50,056 bases of DNA from Clostridia bacterium. GTDB taxonomy: Bacteria; Bacillota; Clostridia; Oscillospirales; CAG-382. The first letter of the stretch is position 1; every line of letters starts with the position of its first letter. Both the position numbers and the translations under genes were made by a program. Below the pieces are notes generated by a model. It saw only the letters and a program-made list of their open reading frames with translations. It had not been told where the DNA came from and did no database searches. The stretch is from positions 1 through 50,056 of the forward strand of contig JAFYPA010000077.1 in assembly GCA_017560085.1 (NCBI GenBank), given 5' to 3'. Below are positions 8,520 through 16,738 of the stretch, one piece after another.

Positions 8520-10055
8520 ATGATTTCAAAGGTATATAGTGCGGCAAGTCACGGTATCGAGGGCTTTATTGTTGACGTGGAATGCTACTGCAACGGCAAC
8601 GGCGCAAAGTTCGATATCATAGGACTTCCCGACACGGCGGTAAAGGAATCCTACAACAGAATAAGAGCGGCCATATGCAACTCGGGATTTTATTTTCCCT
8701 GCCAGTGGATTACAATAAATCTCGCTCCCGCAAACATAGCAAAGCAGGGCACGGGCTACGACCTCGGTGCGCTCATTGCGATTCTCAAATGCACGGATGC
8801 TCTTTCCGAACGTGACACGGAAGGAAAATGCTTTGTCGGCGAGCTTGCTCTTGACGGTGAGGTACGCAGAATAAACGGTGTTCTCACTATGGCTCTTGCG
8901 GCAAAAAAGGCGGGCTTCAGGGAAATTTATGTTCCGCTTGATAACACAAAGGAGGCCGCTGTCGTTGAGGGAATCGACGTTTACGGTGTGAAATGTGTAA
9001 GGGACATCGTCGCACATCTTTCGGGAAGTGAAAGGCTTACCAAAACTCCTCTTACCGACTACAGCGTAGGCGGTGAAAAGATAATGGGCATCCCCGATTT
9101 TGCGGATATCAAGGGACAGCAGAACGCAAAGTACGCCCTTCAGCTTGCGGCGGCGGGAATGCACAATATTTTACTTATCGGGCCTCCCGGCACGGGAAAG
9201 AGTATGCTTGCAAAGAGCCTTCCCGGAATTCTTCCGCCCATGAGCTTTGATGAGGCTATACAGACAACACAGATTTATTCAAGTGCGGGCGAGCTTCCCG
9301 CGGATGCACTTATGACAACAAGACCATTCCGCTCACCGCATCATACCGTTTCGGGAATTTCCCTTGTAGGCGGCGGCAGAATACCGAGGCCCGGTGAGAT
9401 TTCCCTTTCCAACAACGGTGTGCTTTTCCTTGATGAGCTTCCCGAATTCAAGAAGGATGCTATGGAGGCACTGCGTCAGCCGCTTGAGGACAGAAAGGTT
9501 GAAATCACGAGAGTCAGCGCAAACATCACCTTCCCCGCAAGGTTTATGCTCGTATGCGCGATGAATCCTTGCCGATGCGGATATTACGGTCATCCGACTA
9601 TCGAATGTACCTGCCCTCCCGGGTCTATGGCGAAGTATCTTTCCAAGATTTCGGGACCGCTTCTTGACAGAATAGACATTCACGTTGATGTGCCTGCGCT
9701 TGATTTCGAAACGCTTTCATCCACGGAGCTTGCGGAAAGCTCGGAGGTTGTCCGCGAGAGAATCTGCGATGCAAGGGAAATTATGAAAAAGCGATTCAAG
9801 GACGACGGCATCACGGCCAACGGCGATATGACAAGCGCACACATCCGAAAGTACTGCAAAACCGACGACAAGGCGGAGGCAATTCTCAGAGGTGCGTTTG
9901 AAAAAATGGGACTTTCCGCAAGAGGCTACGACAGAATTATGCGTCTTGCAAGAACAATTGCGGACATAGAAAAGAACGACATCATAACCTGGCAGAATAT
10001 GGCTGCGGCGGTAAGATTCAGAAGCCTTGACAGAAAGACCTTTACCGAGCAGTAA
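8520..10055 (+). CDS. YifB/ComM-family Mg-chelatase-like AAA+ ATPase
   Basis: The 511-residue protein has the ComM/YifB layout. An N-terminal Lon-S5-like domain (GLPDTAVKES, LAPANIAKQG, FVGELALDGEVR) is followed by an AAA+ module with Walker A GPPGTGKS (221-228), Walker B LFLDELPE and a Cys cluster NPCRCGYYGH...CTCPPG, then a C-terminal helical domain with ARGYDRIMRLARTIAD. Homologues act as branch-migration helicases in transformation-type recombination, a role known from ComM in gamma-proteobacteria. The role in Clostridia is less certain. It is the last gene of the 7.0-10.1 kb unit, followed by a strong hairpin. Confidence 0.93.
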   Translation: MISKVYSAASHGIEGFIVDVECYCNGNGAKFDIIGLPDTAVKESYNRIRAAICNSGFYFPCQWITINLAPANIAKQGTGYDLGALIAILKCTDALSERDTEGKCFVGELALDGEVRRINGVLTMALAAKKAGFREIYVPLDNTKEAAVVEGIDVYGVKCVRDIVAHLSGSERLTKTPLTDYSVGGEKIMGIPDFADIKGQQNAKYALQLAAAGMHNILLIGPPGTGKSMLAKSLPGILPPMSFDEAIQTTQIYSSAGELPADALMTTRPFRSPHHTVSGISLVGGGRIPRPGEISLSNNGVLFLDELPEFKKDAMEALRQPLEDRKVEITRVSANITFPARFMLVCAMNPCRCGYYGHPTIECTCPPGSMAKYLSKISGPLLDRIDIHVDVPALDFETLSSTELAESSEVVRERICDAREIMKKRFKDDGITANGDMTSAHIRKYCKTDDKAEAILRGAFEKMGLSARGYDRIMRLARTIADIEKNDIITWQNMAAAVRFRSLDRKTFTEQ

Positions 10056-10070
10056 GCCTTACATAACACG

Positions 10071-10110
10071 AAAACAGCCCCCACGGAGTAATTTCCGCAA
10101 GGGCTGTTCT
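10071..10110. terminator. Terminator between yifB-like gene and AraC gene
   Basis: The stem AACAGCCC / GGGCTGTT (10073-10080 and 10101-10108) is followed by CTTTTATTTT on the plus strand and preceded by A-rich sequence. It is likely shared by the two convergent genes. Confidence 0.75.
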
Positions 10111-10111
10111 T

Positions 10112-10993
10112 TTATTTTACGCTCTGTGACGACCTTATTTCCTTGGGGGTCTTTCCCGTGACGTTACGGAAGGCACGGTTGAAGTTTGCGGTGTTGTTGA
10201 AGCCGCAGAGCATTGCTATTTCAAGTATGTTTTTGTCGCTTTCCGCAAGGAGTCTTCTTGCGAGGTCTATCCTTTTTACGGTGATGTAGTCCCACGGGGA
10301 CATACCGTTGAGCTTTTTGAAGAGGGTGGAAAAATAGGTTTTGTTCATACCTGCAATTTCGGCAAGCTCGGACAGGGACAAATCCTTTGAGATGTTGTTA
10401 TCGATAAAGTCCATTGTACCCGACATTTTTTCAAAGCTTGCGCTTTTCGCTCCGATTTCCGTCTCGGAAATAACGTCCGCAAGGCTTCGGGAAAGCTCGG
10501 TGAGGATGGAAATAAGCTTGATTTTCACCATTATTTCGTGGTGCGGGCGGGCATTTGAAAATTCGTCCTCTGCCTCAAGCATAAGAGAGGCAACCCTTCT
10601 TGTAATGTCATCGGAGGACTTCAGTCTGTTGGAGAAGGTGCTTCGTCTTTCCAAAAATATTTTAAGTAAATCCGTATCAAAAAGTCCCTTTTGTGACCAT
10701 ACGAGTCTCGGTGCGAACTGGATATTCATAATGAGCATTTCCTCGCTTCCCGAGATTTCCGTGATGCAATGATGCTCGTCGGTGGAGAAAAGAAAAATAT
10801 CTCCCTTTTCTATGGGATACTCCTTGTCCTTGACTTTATATATACCCGTCCCCGCCTTAATAAGGCCTATTTCGAACTCTGCGTGGTGGTGGTCTCTGTA
10901 GCCTCTTTTCTCGGGCATTACGGCGGAATGGTAGAGCTTTAAGAGCGGTATGCCCTGCTCGTTTTTTATTGTGTAAAGATTTCCCGTGAGCAT
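10112..10993 (-). CDS. AraC-family transcriptional regulator with N-terminal cupin
   Basis: The 293-residue regulator has a cupin domain (DHHHAEFEIG, then EKGDIFLFSTDEHHCI) over its first 140 residues. A C-terminal AraC double helix-turn-helix follows, with LSELAEIAGMNKTYFSTLFKK-type residues in the first helix pair and IAMLCGFNNTANFNRAFR in the second, ending TGKTPKEIR. The ATG has a strong AAAGGAGGTG site. It is divergent from the enolase-superfamily gene at 11138, whose promoter lies in the 144-base gap, so it is the natural candidate regulator of the 11-21 kb carbohydrate locus. Confidence 0.9.
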   Translation of the reverse strand: MLTGNLYTIKNEQGIPLLKLYHSAVMPEKRGYRDHHHAEFEIGLIKAGTGIYKVKDKEYPIEKGDIFLFSTDEHHCITEISGSEEMLIMNIQFAPRLVWSQKGLFDTDLLKIFLERRSTFSNRLKSSDDITRRVASLMLEAEDEFSNARPHHEIMVKIKLISILTELSRSLADVISETEIGAKSASFEKMSGTMDFIDNNISKDLSLSELAEIAGMNKTYFSTLFKKLNGMSPWDYITVKRIDLARRLLAESDKNILEIAMLCGFNNTANFNRAFRNVTGKTPKEIRSSQSVK

Positions 10994-11070
10994 TTTGCCT
11001 CACCTCCTTTTTTCATTATACTTTAATTTTATGACAAATCCAAATATATTTTGCAAATTTACAAATATTT

Positions 11071-11099
11071 TTGATGAAATAAACCGGCTTCTGTATTAA
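11071..11099 (+). promoter_or_regulatory. Candidate promoter for the 11-21 kb carbohydrate locus
   Basis: TTGATG (11071-11076) and TATTAA (11094-11099) have a 17-base spacer, in the AT-rich gap between the divergent AraC gene and the dehydratase. The weak boxes would suit activator dependence. Confidence 0.5.
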
Positions 11100-11137
11100 A
11101 ATACACTTAAAGAATATTTTGAAAGGATTTTTTTACA

Positions 11138-12505
11138 ATGAACAAAATAAACGAAATGATTCAGCAGAACACCAACACCTGCTCAAATCCTACAGACCTT
11201 AAAATTACCGACGTAAGAGTTACAAACATTGACGGCGCTCCTAAGCACTGTATTCTCATCAAGGTTTACACAAACCAGGGAATCGTGGGCTACGGTGAGG
11301 TAAGAGACGCTTCAAGCGCAACCTATGCACTTATGCTCAAGAAGAGACTTATCGGCGAGAACCCCTGCAACGTCGACAAGCTTTTCAGAAGAATCAAGCA
11401 GTTCGGCGGTCCCTCTCGTCAGGGTGGCGGTGTATCCGGACTTGAGATTGCACTTTGGGATATTGCGGGCAAGGCTTACGGCGTACCGCTTTATCAGATG
11501 CTCGGAGGTAAGTTCCGTGACAAGGTAAGAATGTACTGTGACACAGACATCGACGGCAAGCACACGGGCACGGATATGGGTCACGCACTCAAGAAGAGAC
11601 TTGAGCAGGGCTTTACATATCTCAAGATGGACCTCGGTATCGAGCTTATGATTGACGAGCCCGGCTGTCTCAATGCTCCCATCGGATTCCTTGAGGACAT
11701 CAAGAAATATTCCGCAAAGGCAATCAACCATCAGAAGGGCTCTATCGACTACGATATGATGATGGGCAAGAACTACGAAACCTTCACCATTCCCCACCAC
11801 GCAACGGGAATTCACATTACGGAAAAGGGTCTTGACTATCTTGAAAACTACGTAAAGGAGGTAAGAGAGGTTATCGGCTACGAGGCTCCTCTTGCCATTG
11901 ACCACCTCGGTCACGTTTCCATTAACGATGCAATAAATCTTGCAAGAAGACTTGAAAAGTACAACATTGCGTGGCTTGAGGACGTTGCACCGTGGCATTA
12001 CACAGACCACTATGTTAAGATTGCAAACTCAACAACCGTTCCGATTGGTACGGGCGAGGATATTTATCTCCACGAAAACTTTGAGCCGTTGATGTCAAGA
12101 GGCGGTGTTTCTCTTGTTCATCCCGACGTTCTTACAATCGGCGGTGCGCTCGAGCTTAAGAAGCTTGGTGATATGTGCGACAAGTACGGCGTTGCAATGG
12201 CAATTCATATGGCGGAAAGCCCTATCGGATGCATGGCGGCACTTCACTGTGCGGCGGCGGTACAGAACTGTCTTGCGGTGGAATATCACTCAACGGAAAT
12301 TCCGTGGTGGAACGATCTTGCAATCGGCATTGACAATCCCATTTTCGTTGACGGCTTTGCAAGAGTTCCCGAAAAGCCCGGTCTCGGTATCGAGAGCCTT
12401 AACGAGGAGCTTATTGCCGAGCACATTCACAAGAGATATCCCGGTCAGTGGGAGGACACCTCTATGTGGGATAATGAATGGGCAAACGACAGAGAGTGGT
12501 CATAA
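11138..12505 (+). CDS. Enolase-superfamily (mandelate racemase subgroup) sugar-acid dehydratase
   Basis: The 455-residue protein has the capping domain (GYGEVRDASSATYA, GLEIALWDIAGKAYG) and barrel of the mandelate racemase subgroup. Likely Mg ligands are Asp in LAIDHLGH, Glu in WLEDVAPW and Glu in GTGEDIY. The Asp-His catalytic pair is in HPDVLTIGG and AIHMAES. YLKMDL stands where the KxK/KxD base normally lies. Between that and the first ligand is an extra stretch of about 60 residues. Members dehydrate aldonates or hexuronate-derived acids to 2-keto-3-deoxy acids; which acid is unknown. It is longer than most family members (about 380-410). Neighbours (GH10-like, SDR, RraA-like) support a sugar-acid role. 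Confidence 0.85.
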   Translation: MNKINEMIQQNTNTCSNPTDLKITDVRVTNIDGAPKHCILIKVYTNQGIVGYGEVRDASSATYALMLKKRLIGENPCNVDKLFRRIKQFGGPSRQGGGVSGLEIALWDIAGKAYGVPLYQMLGGKFRDKVRMYCDTDIDGKHTGTDMGHALKKRLEQGFTYLKMDLGIELMIDEPGCLNAPIGFLEDIKKYSAKAINHQKGSIDYDMMMGKNYETFTIPHHATGIHITEKGLDYLENYVKEVREVIGYEAPLAIDHLGHVSINDAINLARRLEKYNIAWLEDVAPWHYTDHYVKIANSTTVPIGTGEDIYLHENFEPLMSRGGVSLVHPDVLTIGGALELKKLGDMCDKYGVAMAIHMAESPIGCMAALHCAAAVQNCLAVEYHSTEIPWWNDLAIGIDNPIFVDGFARVPEKPGLGIESLNEELIAEHIHKRYPGQWEDTSMWDNEWANDREWS

Positions 12506-12509
12506 AAAA

Positions 12510-12577
12510 TGCATAATGCATAATTCATAATGCATAATTAAGACCGCAAGCGGTCTTTGGTTGATTGCTTCGCAATC
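12510..12577. repeat. Composite intergenic element C: heptad array plus two hairpins
   Basis: Bases 12510-12537 are four 7-base units TGCATAA, TGCATAA, TTCATAA, TGCATAA. They are followed by the hairpin GACCGCAAGCGGTC (12542-12555), identical to the one in element A, and by GATTGC-TTC-GCAATC (12563-12577). It fills the gap between the dehydratase and the first GH10-like gene, which otherwise look like one transcription unit. Confidence 0.85.
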
Positions 12578-12609
12578 TTCATTTTAATTGAAATCACTCG
12601 GAGGGATAT

Positions 12610-13968
12610 ATGAAAATTACAAAATATTCCGATTGTATAGCGTTTTTTGATAAAGAGAGCTTTTATACTAAGGCTCAGATTGAAAGAGATATTGAGAGCA
12701 ACCGTAAGGGTGGGTTTGTGCTTGAATTCCGTGATGCGGACGGTAATCCGTTGAGCAATCTCGGGGTTAAGGTATCTCTTAAAAAGCACGAATTCAAGTT
12801 CGGATGTTCATCCTTTTTACTTGATGAATTTCCCGAGGAGGAAAGAAACAAAGCGTACCGTGAGAAATTCACGGATGTGTTCAATTATGCGGTAGTGCCG
12901 CTTTACTGGGATACTCTTGAGCCTGAAGAGGGCAAGCCGAGATTTTCCGAGGATTCTCCGAAAATATGGAGACGCCCCGCACTTGACAAAATAGTAAAAT
13001 TCTGTAACGAAAACGACATCGGTATGAAGGGGCATTGTCTTATGTATCACTCCTTTAATCCGGACTGGATTCCCGAAAATCACAGAGAGCTTAAAATGGC
13101 GGTTGACAAGAGGCTTCGTGAAATCGGCGAGAGATACGGAAATGATTTTCTTGATGTCGATGTTATAAACGAGCTTCATTCCAAATACAGAAATCTGTAC
13201 GGTTGTCCTTGGAAAATACGAAACTATCCCATTGCCGACGACAGAGATCATGTGGAGTGGTGCTTTGCCGAGGCGAAGAAATATTTCCCCTTCTCGACGC
13301 TTCATTGGAACGAGGGCTGTTATCAGACCTTCGGAGACAGCTATGTGGGCGAAAAGAGCTACTATTACATGATGCTTGAGAAGTACATAAGCAAGGGCGT
13401 TCCGATTGAGGCGATAGGAATGCAGTTCCACGCCTTCGGTGGGGTTGAAAAGGCTGATATGATATTCAATCCCGTCCGTGCCTTTGATATTTTCGATATG
13501 TACTCACGCTTTGGCCTTCCGATTCATCTTTCCGAGGTTTCAATTCCTTCTTACGGCAATGATGAGGAAGGAGAAGAAACACAGAAGGAGCTTTGCAGAA
13601 GAATGTTCTCCCTCTGGTTCTCACGGAAAAACATTGAGGCAATTATATGGTGGAATTTTGTTGACGGAACGGCTTACGGAGACGAGAACAAATACCACGC
13701 GGGACTTCTTCGCAACGATATGTCGGAAAAGCCTGCATTCAAGGCAATAAAGGAGCTTATCAACAAGGAGTGGCACACAGAGCTTTGTGCCGAAACGGAC
13801 TCTGACGGAAAAATTTCCTTCTGTGGCTTCTACGGGGACTATGATGTCACCGTAACCGACGGCACGGGCGAAAAGCATTTTAGCATAAAGCTGCACAAGG
13901 ACAATACGGGCTATCTTCACAGTAAGGCGCACGGATTCGGACTAAGACCCAAAATTATTACATTATAA
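12610..13968 (+). CDS. GH10-like glycoside hydrolase, paralogue 1 of 4
   Basis: The 452-residue protein has no signal peptide. Residues about 30-70 are a beta segment (FVLEFRDADGNPLSN, FKFGCSSF) as found before the barrel in plant-type GH10 enzymes. A GH10 barrel follows: RRPALDK, GHCLMYHSFNPDW (141-153), acid/base E188 in VINELH, IGMQFH and nucleophile E309 in HLSEVS, then WWNFVDG. The last 60 residues (GFYGDYDVTV) look like the partner strands of the N-terminal segment. This copy keeps the Tyr-His pair at the GH10 WH position, unlike copies 2-4. GGAGGG precedes ATG. It is probably an endo- or exo-acting enzyme on imported xylo-oligosaccharides, but the substrate is unproven. Confidence 0.82.
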   Translation: MKITKYSDCIAFFDKESFYTKAQIERDIESNRKGGFVLEFRDADGNPLSNLGVKVSLKKHEFKFGCSSFLLDEFPEEERNKAYREKFTDVFNYAVVPLYWDTLEPEEGKPRFSEDSPKIWRRPALDKIVKFCNENDIGMKGHCLMYHSFNPDWIPENHRELKMAVDKRLREIGERYGNDFLDVDVINELHSKYRNLYGCPWKIRNYPIADDRDHVEWCFAEAKKYFPFSTLHWNEGCYQTFGDSYVGEKSYYYMMLEKYISKGVPIEAIGMQFHAFGGVEKADMIFNPVRAFDIFDMYSRFGLPIHLSEVSIPSYGNDEEGEETQKELCRRMFSLWFSRKNIEAIIWWNFVDGTAYGDENKYHAGLLRNDMSEKPAFKAIKELINKEWHTELCAETDSDGKISFCGFYGDYDVTVTDGTGEKHFSIKLHKDNTGYLHSKAHGFGLRPKIITL

Positions 13969-13982
13969 AAGAGGTAACTGCA

Positions 13983-15317
13983 ATGCAGAGAGATTTAAAC
14001 AGAATCTTTGAGGATTTTATAAATCAGGCGGATTATATGAACGGCAGAATCACCGAGGGTACGGAGAAGTACCGTAAGGGTGATGCCGAGATTACAATAA
14101 CAGCGGGCGGCAAGCCTTGCGAAAATGCCAAGGTTACTTACAGACACATCAACCACGAGTTCCGTTTCGGTGCCAACTGCTTTATGCTTGACGAAATGGA
14201 AACTCCCGAAAAGAACGAGGCTTACAAGGAGAATTTCGCCAAGGCGTTCAACCTTGCTACTCTCCCCTTCTACTGGAATACACTTGAGCCTACGCAGGGA
14301 AAGCCGAGATATGAAATCGGCTCGGAGAAGATTTACAGAAGACCCACGCCCGACCTTTGTATCGAATACTGTAAAAAGCACGGCATTGAGCCTAAGCTTC
14401 ATTGTCTTAACTATGATATCTTCTCTCCCGAATGGTACAGAAGTCAGCCTGCAGAGATTCAGAAGCAGCTTCTTGAAAAGCGCTTTGCCGAGATTTCCGA
14501 GAGATATTCGGGCATAATCAATGACTTTGAGGTTACAAACGAGCATTGGTGGGAGCTTCATCACGCATCCGACTTCTACAAGAAAGAGGACTATGTGGAA
14601 TGGAGCTACAAAACTGCGGACAAGTATTTTCCAAATTCAAACCTTATAATAAACGACGGCCCCGATATAACATGGTGGGCGGCGTACAGAGGATGCATTG
14701 AGAGACAGGCTTACTATATTCTTATTGAAAATGCACTGAATAAGGGATGCCGTATCGACAAGATAGGTATGCAGTATCATATCTGGGACTACAAAAAAGA
14801 TATGTACGAAAACACAAGAACCATCTTTAATCCCGAAAGGCTTTATGCGCAGATGGATGCTTACGGAAAGCTTGCTCCCGAGCTTCAGGTAACGGAAATC
14901 ACGCTTCCCGCAAAGGGCAATGCTCCCGAGGATGAGGAATATCAGGCTGAGATTCTCGAAAAGCTTTACAGAATCTGGTTCTCACACGAGAATATGCAGG
15001 CGATTATTTACTGGAATCTTGTTGACGGATATGCTCACGGTGCAAAGCCCGGTGATATGGCAGCGGGAGAAAATGTACATTACGGCGGTCTTATCAACTT
15101 TGACTCCACCCCCAAGAAGGCTTACTACAAGCTTCTTGACCTTGTCCACAACGAATGGTCCACAAGCGGTGAGGCACTTTGCGACAAGGACGGCAAGCTC
15201 GGCTTCAGAGGCTTCTACGGTGACTATGAAGTTGAAATCATTTACGGCGACAAGAAATACACAAAGACTATTTCCACATCCAAGAAATCGGATAACAAGA
15301 TAACCATTGAACTTTAA
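13983..15317 (+). CDS. GH10-like glycoside hydrolase, paralogue 2 of 4
   Basis: The 444-residue protein begins 14 bases after the first copy, with GAGGTA before ATG. It has the same layout: YRKGDAEITI and FRFGANCFMLDE, then the barrel with KIYRRPTPDLC, HCLNYDIFSPEW, acid/base E187 (EVTNEH), IGMQYH and nucleophile E305 (QVTEIT), then YWNLVDGYAHG, and the C-terminal GFRGFYGDYEVEI segment. Asp replaces the His of the GH10 xylanase WH motif (NYD). A run of Trp (HWWELHH and ITWWAAY) near the acid/base is specific to this copy and may shape the subsites. No export signal is present. Confidence 0.82.
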   Translation: MQRDLNRIFEDFINQADYMNGRITEGTEKYRKGDAEITITAGGKPCENAKVTYRHINHEFRFGANCFMLDEMETPEKNEAYKENFAKAFNLATLPFYWNTLEPTQGKPRYEIGSEKIYRRPTPDLCIEYCKKHGIEPKLHCLNYDIFSPEWYRSQPAEIQKQLLEKRFAEISERYSGIINDFEVTNEHWWELHHASDFYKKEDYVEWSYKTADKYFPNSNLIINDGPDITWWAAYRGCIERQAYYILIENALNKGCRIDKIGMQYHIWDYKKDMYENTRTIFNPERLYAQMDAYGKLAPELQVTEITLPAKGNAPEDEEYQAEILEKLYRIWFSHENMQAIIYWNLVDGYAHGAKPGDMAAGENVHYGGLINFDSTPKKAYYKLLDLVHNEWSTSGEALCDKDGKLGFRGFYGDYEVEIIYGDKKYTKTISTSKKSDNKITIEL

Positions 15318-15337
15318 TTTATTCATTGGAGAAAATT

Positions 15338-16708
15338 ATGTCAAGATACGATACGGCTCTTAAATACTTTAACGAGCAACGGGAAGAAACGGAAGCAAGA
15401 ATAAAAAACGGCATCGAGCAGTACCGCAAGGGCAGAGCGAAAATCACCGTAAAGGGTGCGGACGGAAAGCCCGTGAGCGGTGCAAAAATCAAAGCTGTAC
15501 ACAAAAAGCACGAATTCAAATTCGGAGCGAACATCTTTATGCTTGACGAATTTGAAAATGAGGAAAAGAACGGAATATACCGTGAAAAATTTCCCGAGCT
15601 TTTTAATCTTGCAACTCTCCCCTTCTACTGGAAAACTCTTGAGACACCCAAGGGAGTCTACCGCTTCGGCAAGGATTCCTGCAAAATATACAGACGCCCC
15701 GCCATTGATTTGTGCATTGAGTACTGTACTCAGAAGGGCATCGAGCCGAAGGCGCATTGTCTGAATTACGATTTTTTCAGACCCGCGTGGCTCAAGGATG
15801 CGGAGATTGACGAGCACAAGAAGGCACTTGAGGAGCATTTCCGTATTCTTGCAGAGAGGTATGCGGATGTTATTCCCTCCTGGGAGGTTACAAACGAGAC
15901 CTTCAACGAAACCTTCGCAAGAGAGGCGTTCCTTGACAAGTACTATTCAAGGTTCTACCGTCAGAAGGATTTCAACGAGTGGTCATTCCGCACGGCGGAC
16001 AAGTATTTCCCGAACAATCACCTTATTATAAATGACCATCTGGATTTCGGATGTATGCGAAGCCTTCACGGTGAGTTCTTCGGTCAGAGAAGCCCTTATT
16101 ATATGGAAATAGAGCGTATGCAGAGCTACGGTGTGCATCATCTTGATGCTATCGGCTTCCAGTATCACTGCTTCTTCAAGAAGGAGCTTGAAAGTGAGCT
16201 TGCTGTTACCCGCTACAATCCGGGACATATTTTCGATGTGCTTGATACATATGCGCTTCTCGGCAAGAAGCTTCAGATTACCGAAATGACGGTATCTGCC
16301 TTCGGTGGTGAAGCGGAGGATGAAGAGGTTCAGGCGGAGCTTATGAGAAATCTTTATTCCGTGTTCTTCTGTCACCCTGCGATGGAGGCGATTGTTTACT
16401 GGAACGTTGTTGACGGCTATGCTTCGGGAGGAAAGCCCGGTGATATGTCACTCGGCGAGAATGTATACTACGGTGCTCTTTGCAGATTTGATATGTCGGA
16501 AAAGCCTGCTTACAAGGTACTTCGCAAGCTTATACGCGAGGAATGGCACACGGAAGCGGAGACTGTCACCGACGAATACGGCAAAGCAAGCTTCAGAGGC
16601 TTCTACGGTGATTACGATGCTGAAATTATTTACGATGGTCGAGTATATACAAAGCCGATAAAACTTTCGGCATACAAGAAAAACGAAATTGAAATCGAAT
16701 TACAATAA
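15338..16708 (+). CDS. GH10-like glycoside hydrolase, paralogue 3 of 4
   Basis: The 456-residue protein starts MSRYDTALKYFNEQ, the same N-terminus as copy 4, which supports ATG 15338 with GGAGAA just upstream over the in-frame TTG at 15326. The beta segment is YRKGRAKITV and FKFGANIFMLDE. Barrel markers are KIYRRPAIDLC, HCLNYDFFRPAW, acid/base E187 (EVTNET), IGFQYH, nucleophile E316 (QITEMT) and YWNVVDGYASGG. GFRGFYGDYDAEI closes the C-terminal beta segment. A 10-12 residue insertion after the acid/base (NETFAREAFLDKYYSRF) is longer than in the siblings. Cytoplasmic, 20 bases after copy 2. Confidence 0.82.
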   Translation: MSRYDTALKYFNEQREETEARIKNGIEQYRKGRAKITVKGADGKPVSGAKIKAVHKKHEFKFGANIFMLDEFENEEKNGIYREKFPELFNLATLPFYWKTLETPKGVYRFGKDSCKIYRRPAIDLCIEYCTQKGIEPKAHCLNYDFFRPAWLKDAEIDEHKKALEEHFRILAERYADVIPSWEVTNETFNETFAREAFLDKYYSRFYRQKDFNEWSFRTADKYFPNNHLIINDHLDFGCMRSLHGEFFGQRSPYYMEIERMQSYGVHHLDAIGFQYHCFFKKELESELAVTRYNPGHIFDVLDTYALLGKKLQITEMTVSAFGGEAEDEEVQAELMRNLYSVFFCHPAMEAIVYWNVVDGYASGGKPGDMSLGENVYYGALCRFDMSEKPAYKVLRKLIREEWHTEAETVTDEYGKASFRGFYGDYDAEIIYDGRVYTKPIKLSAYKKNEIEIELQ

Positions 16709-16738
16709 GAATCGAAATATAACAAAAAGGAGAACGCT

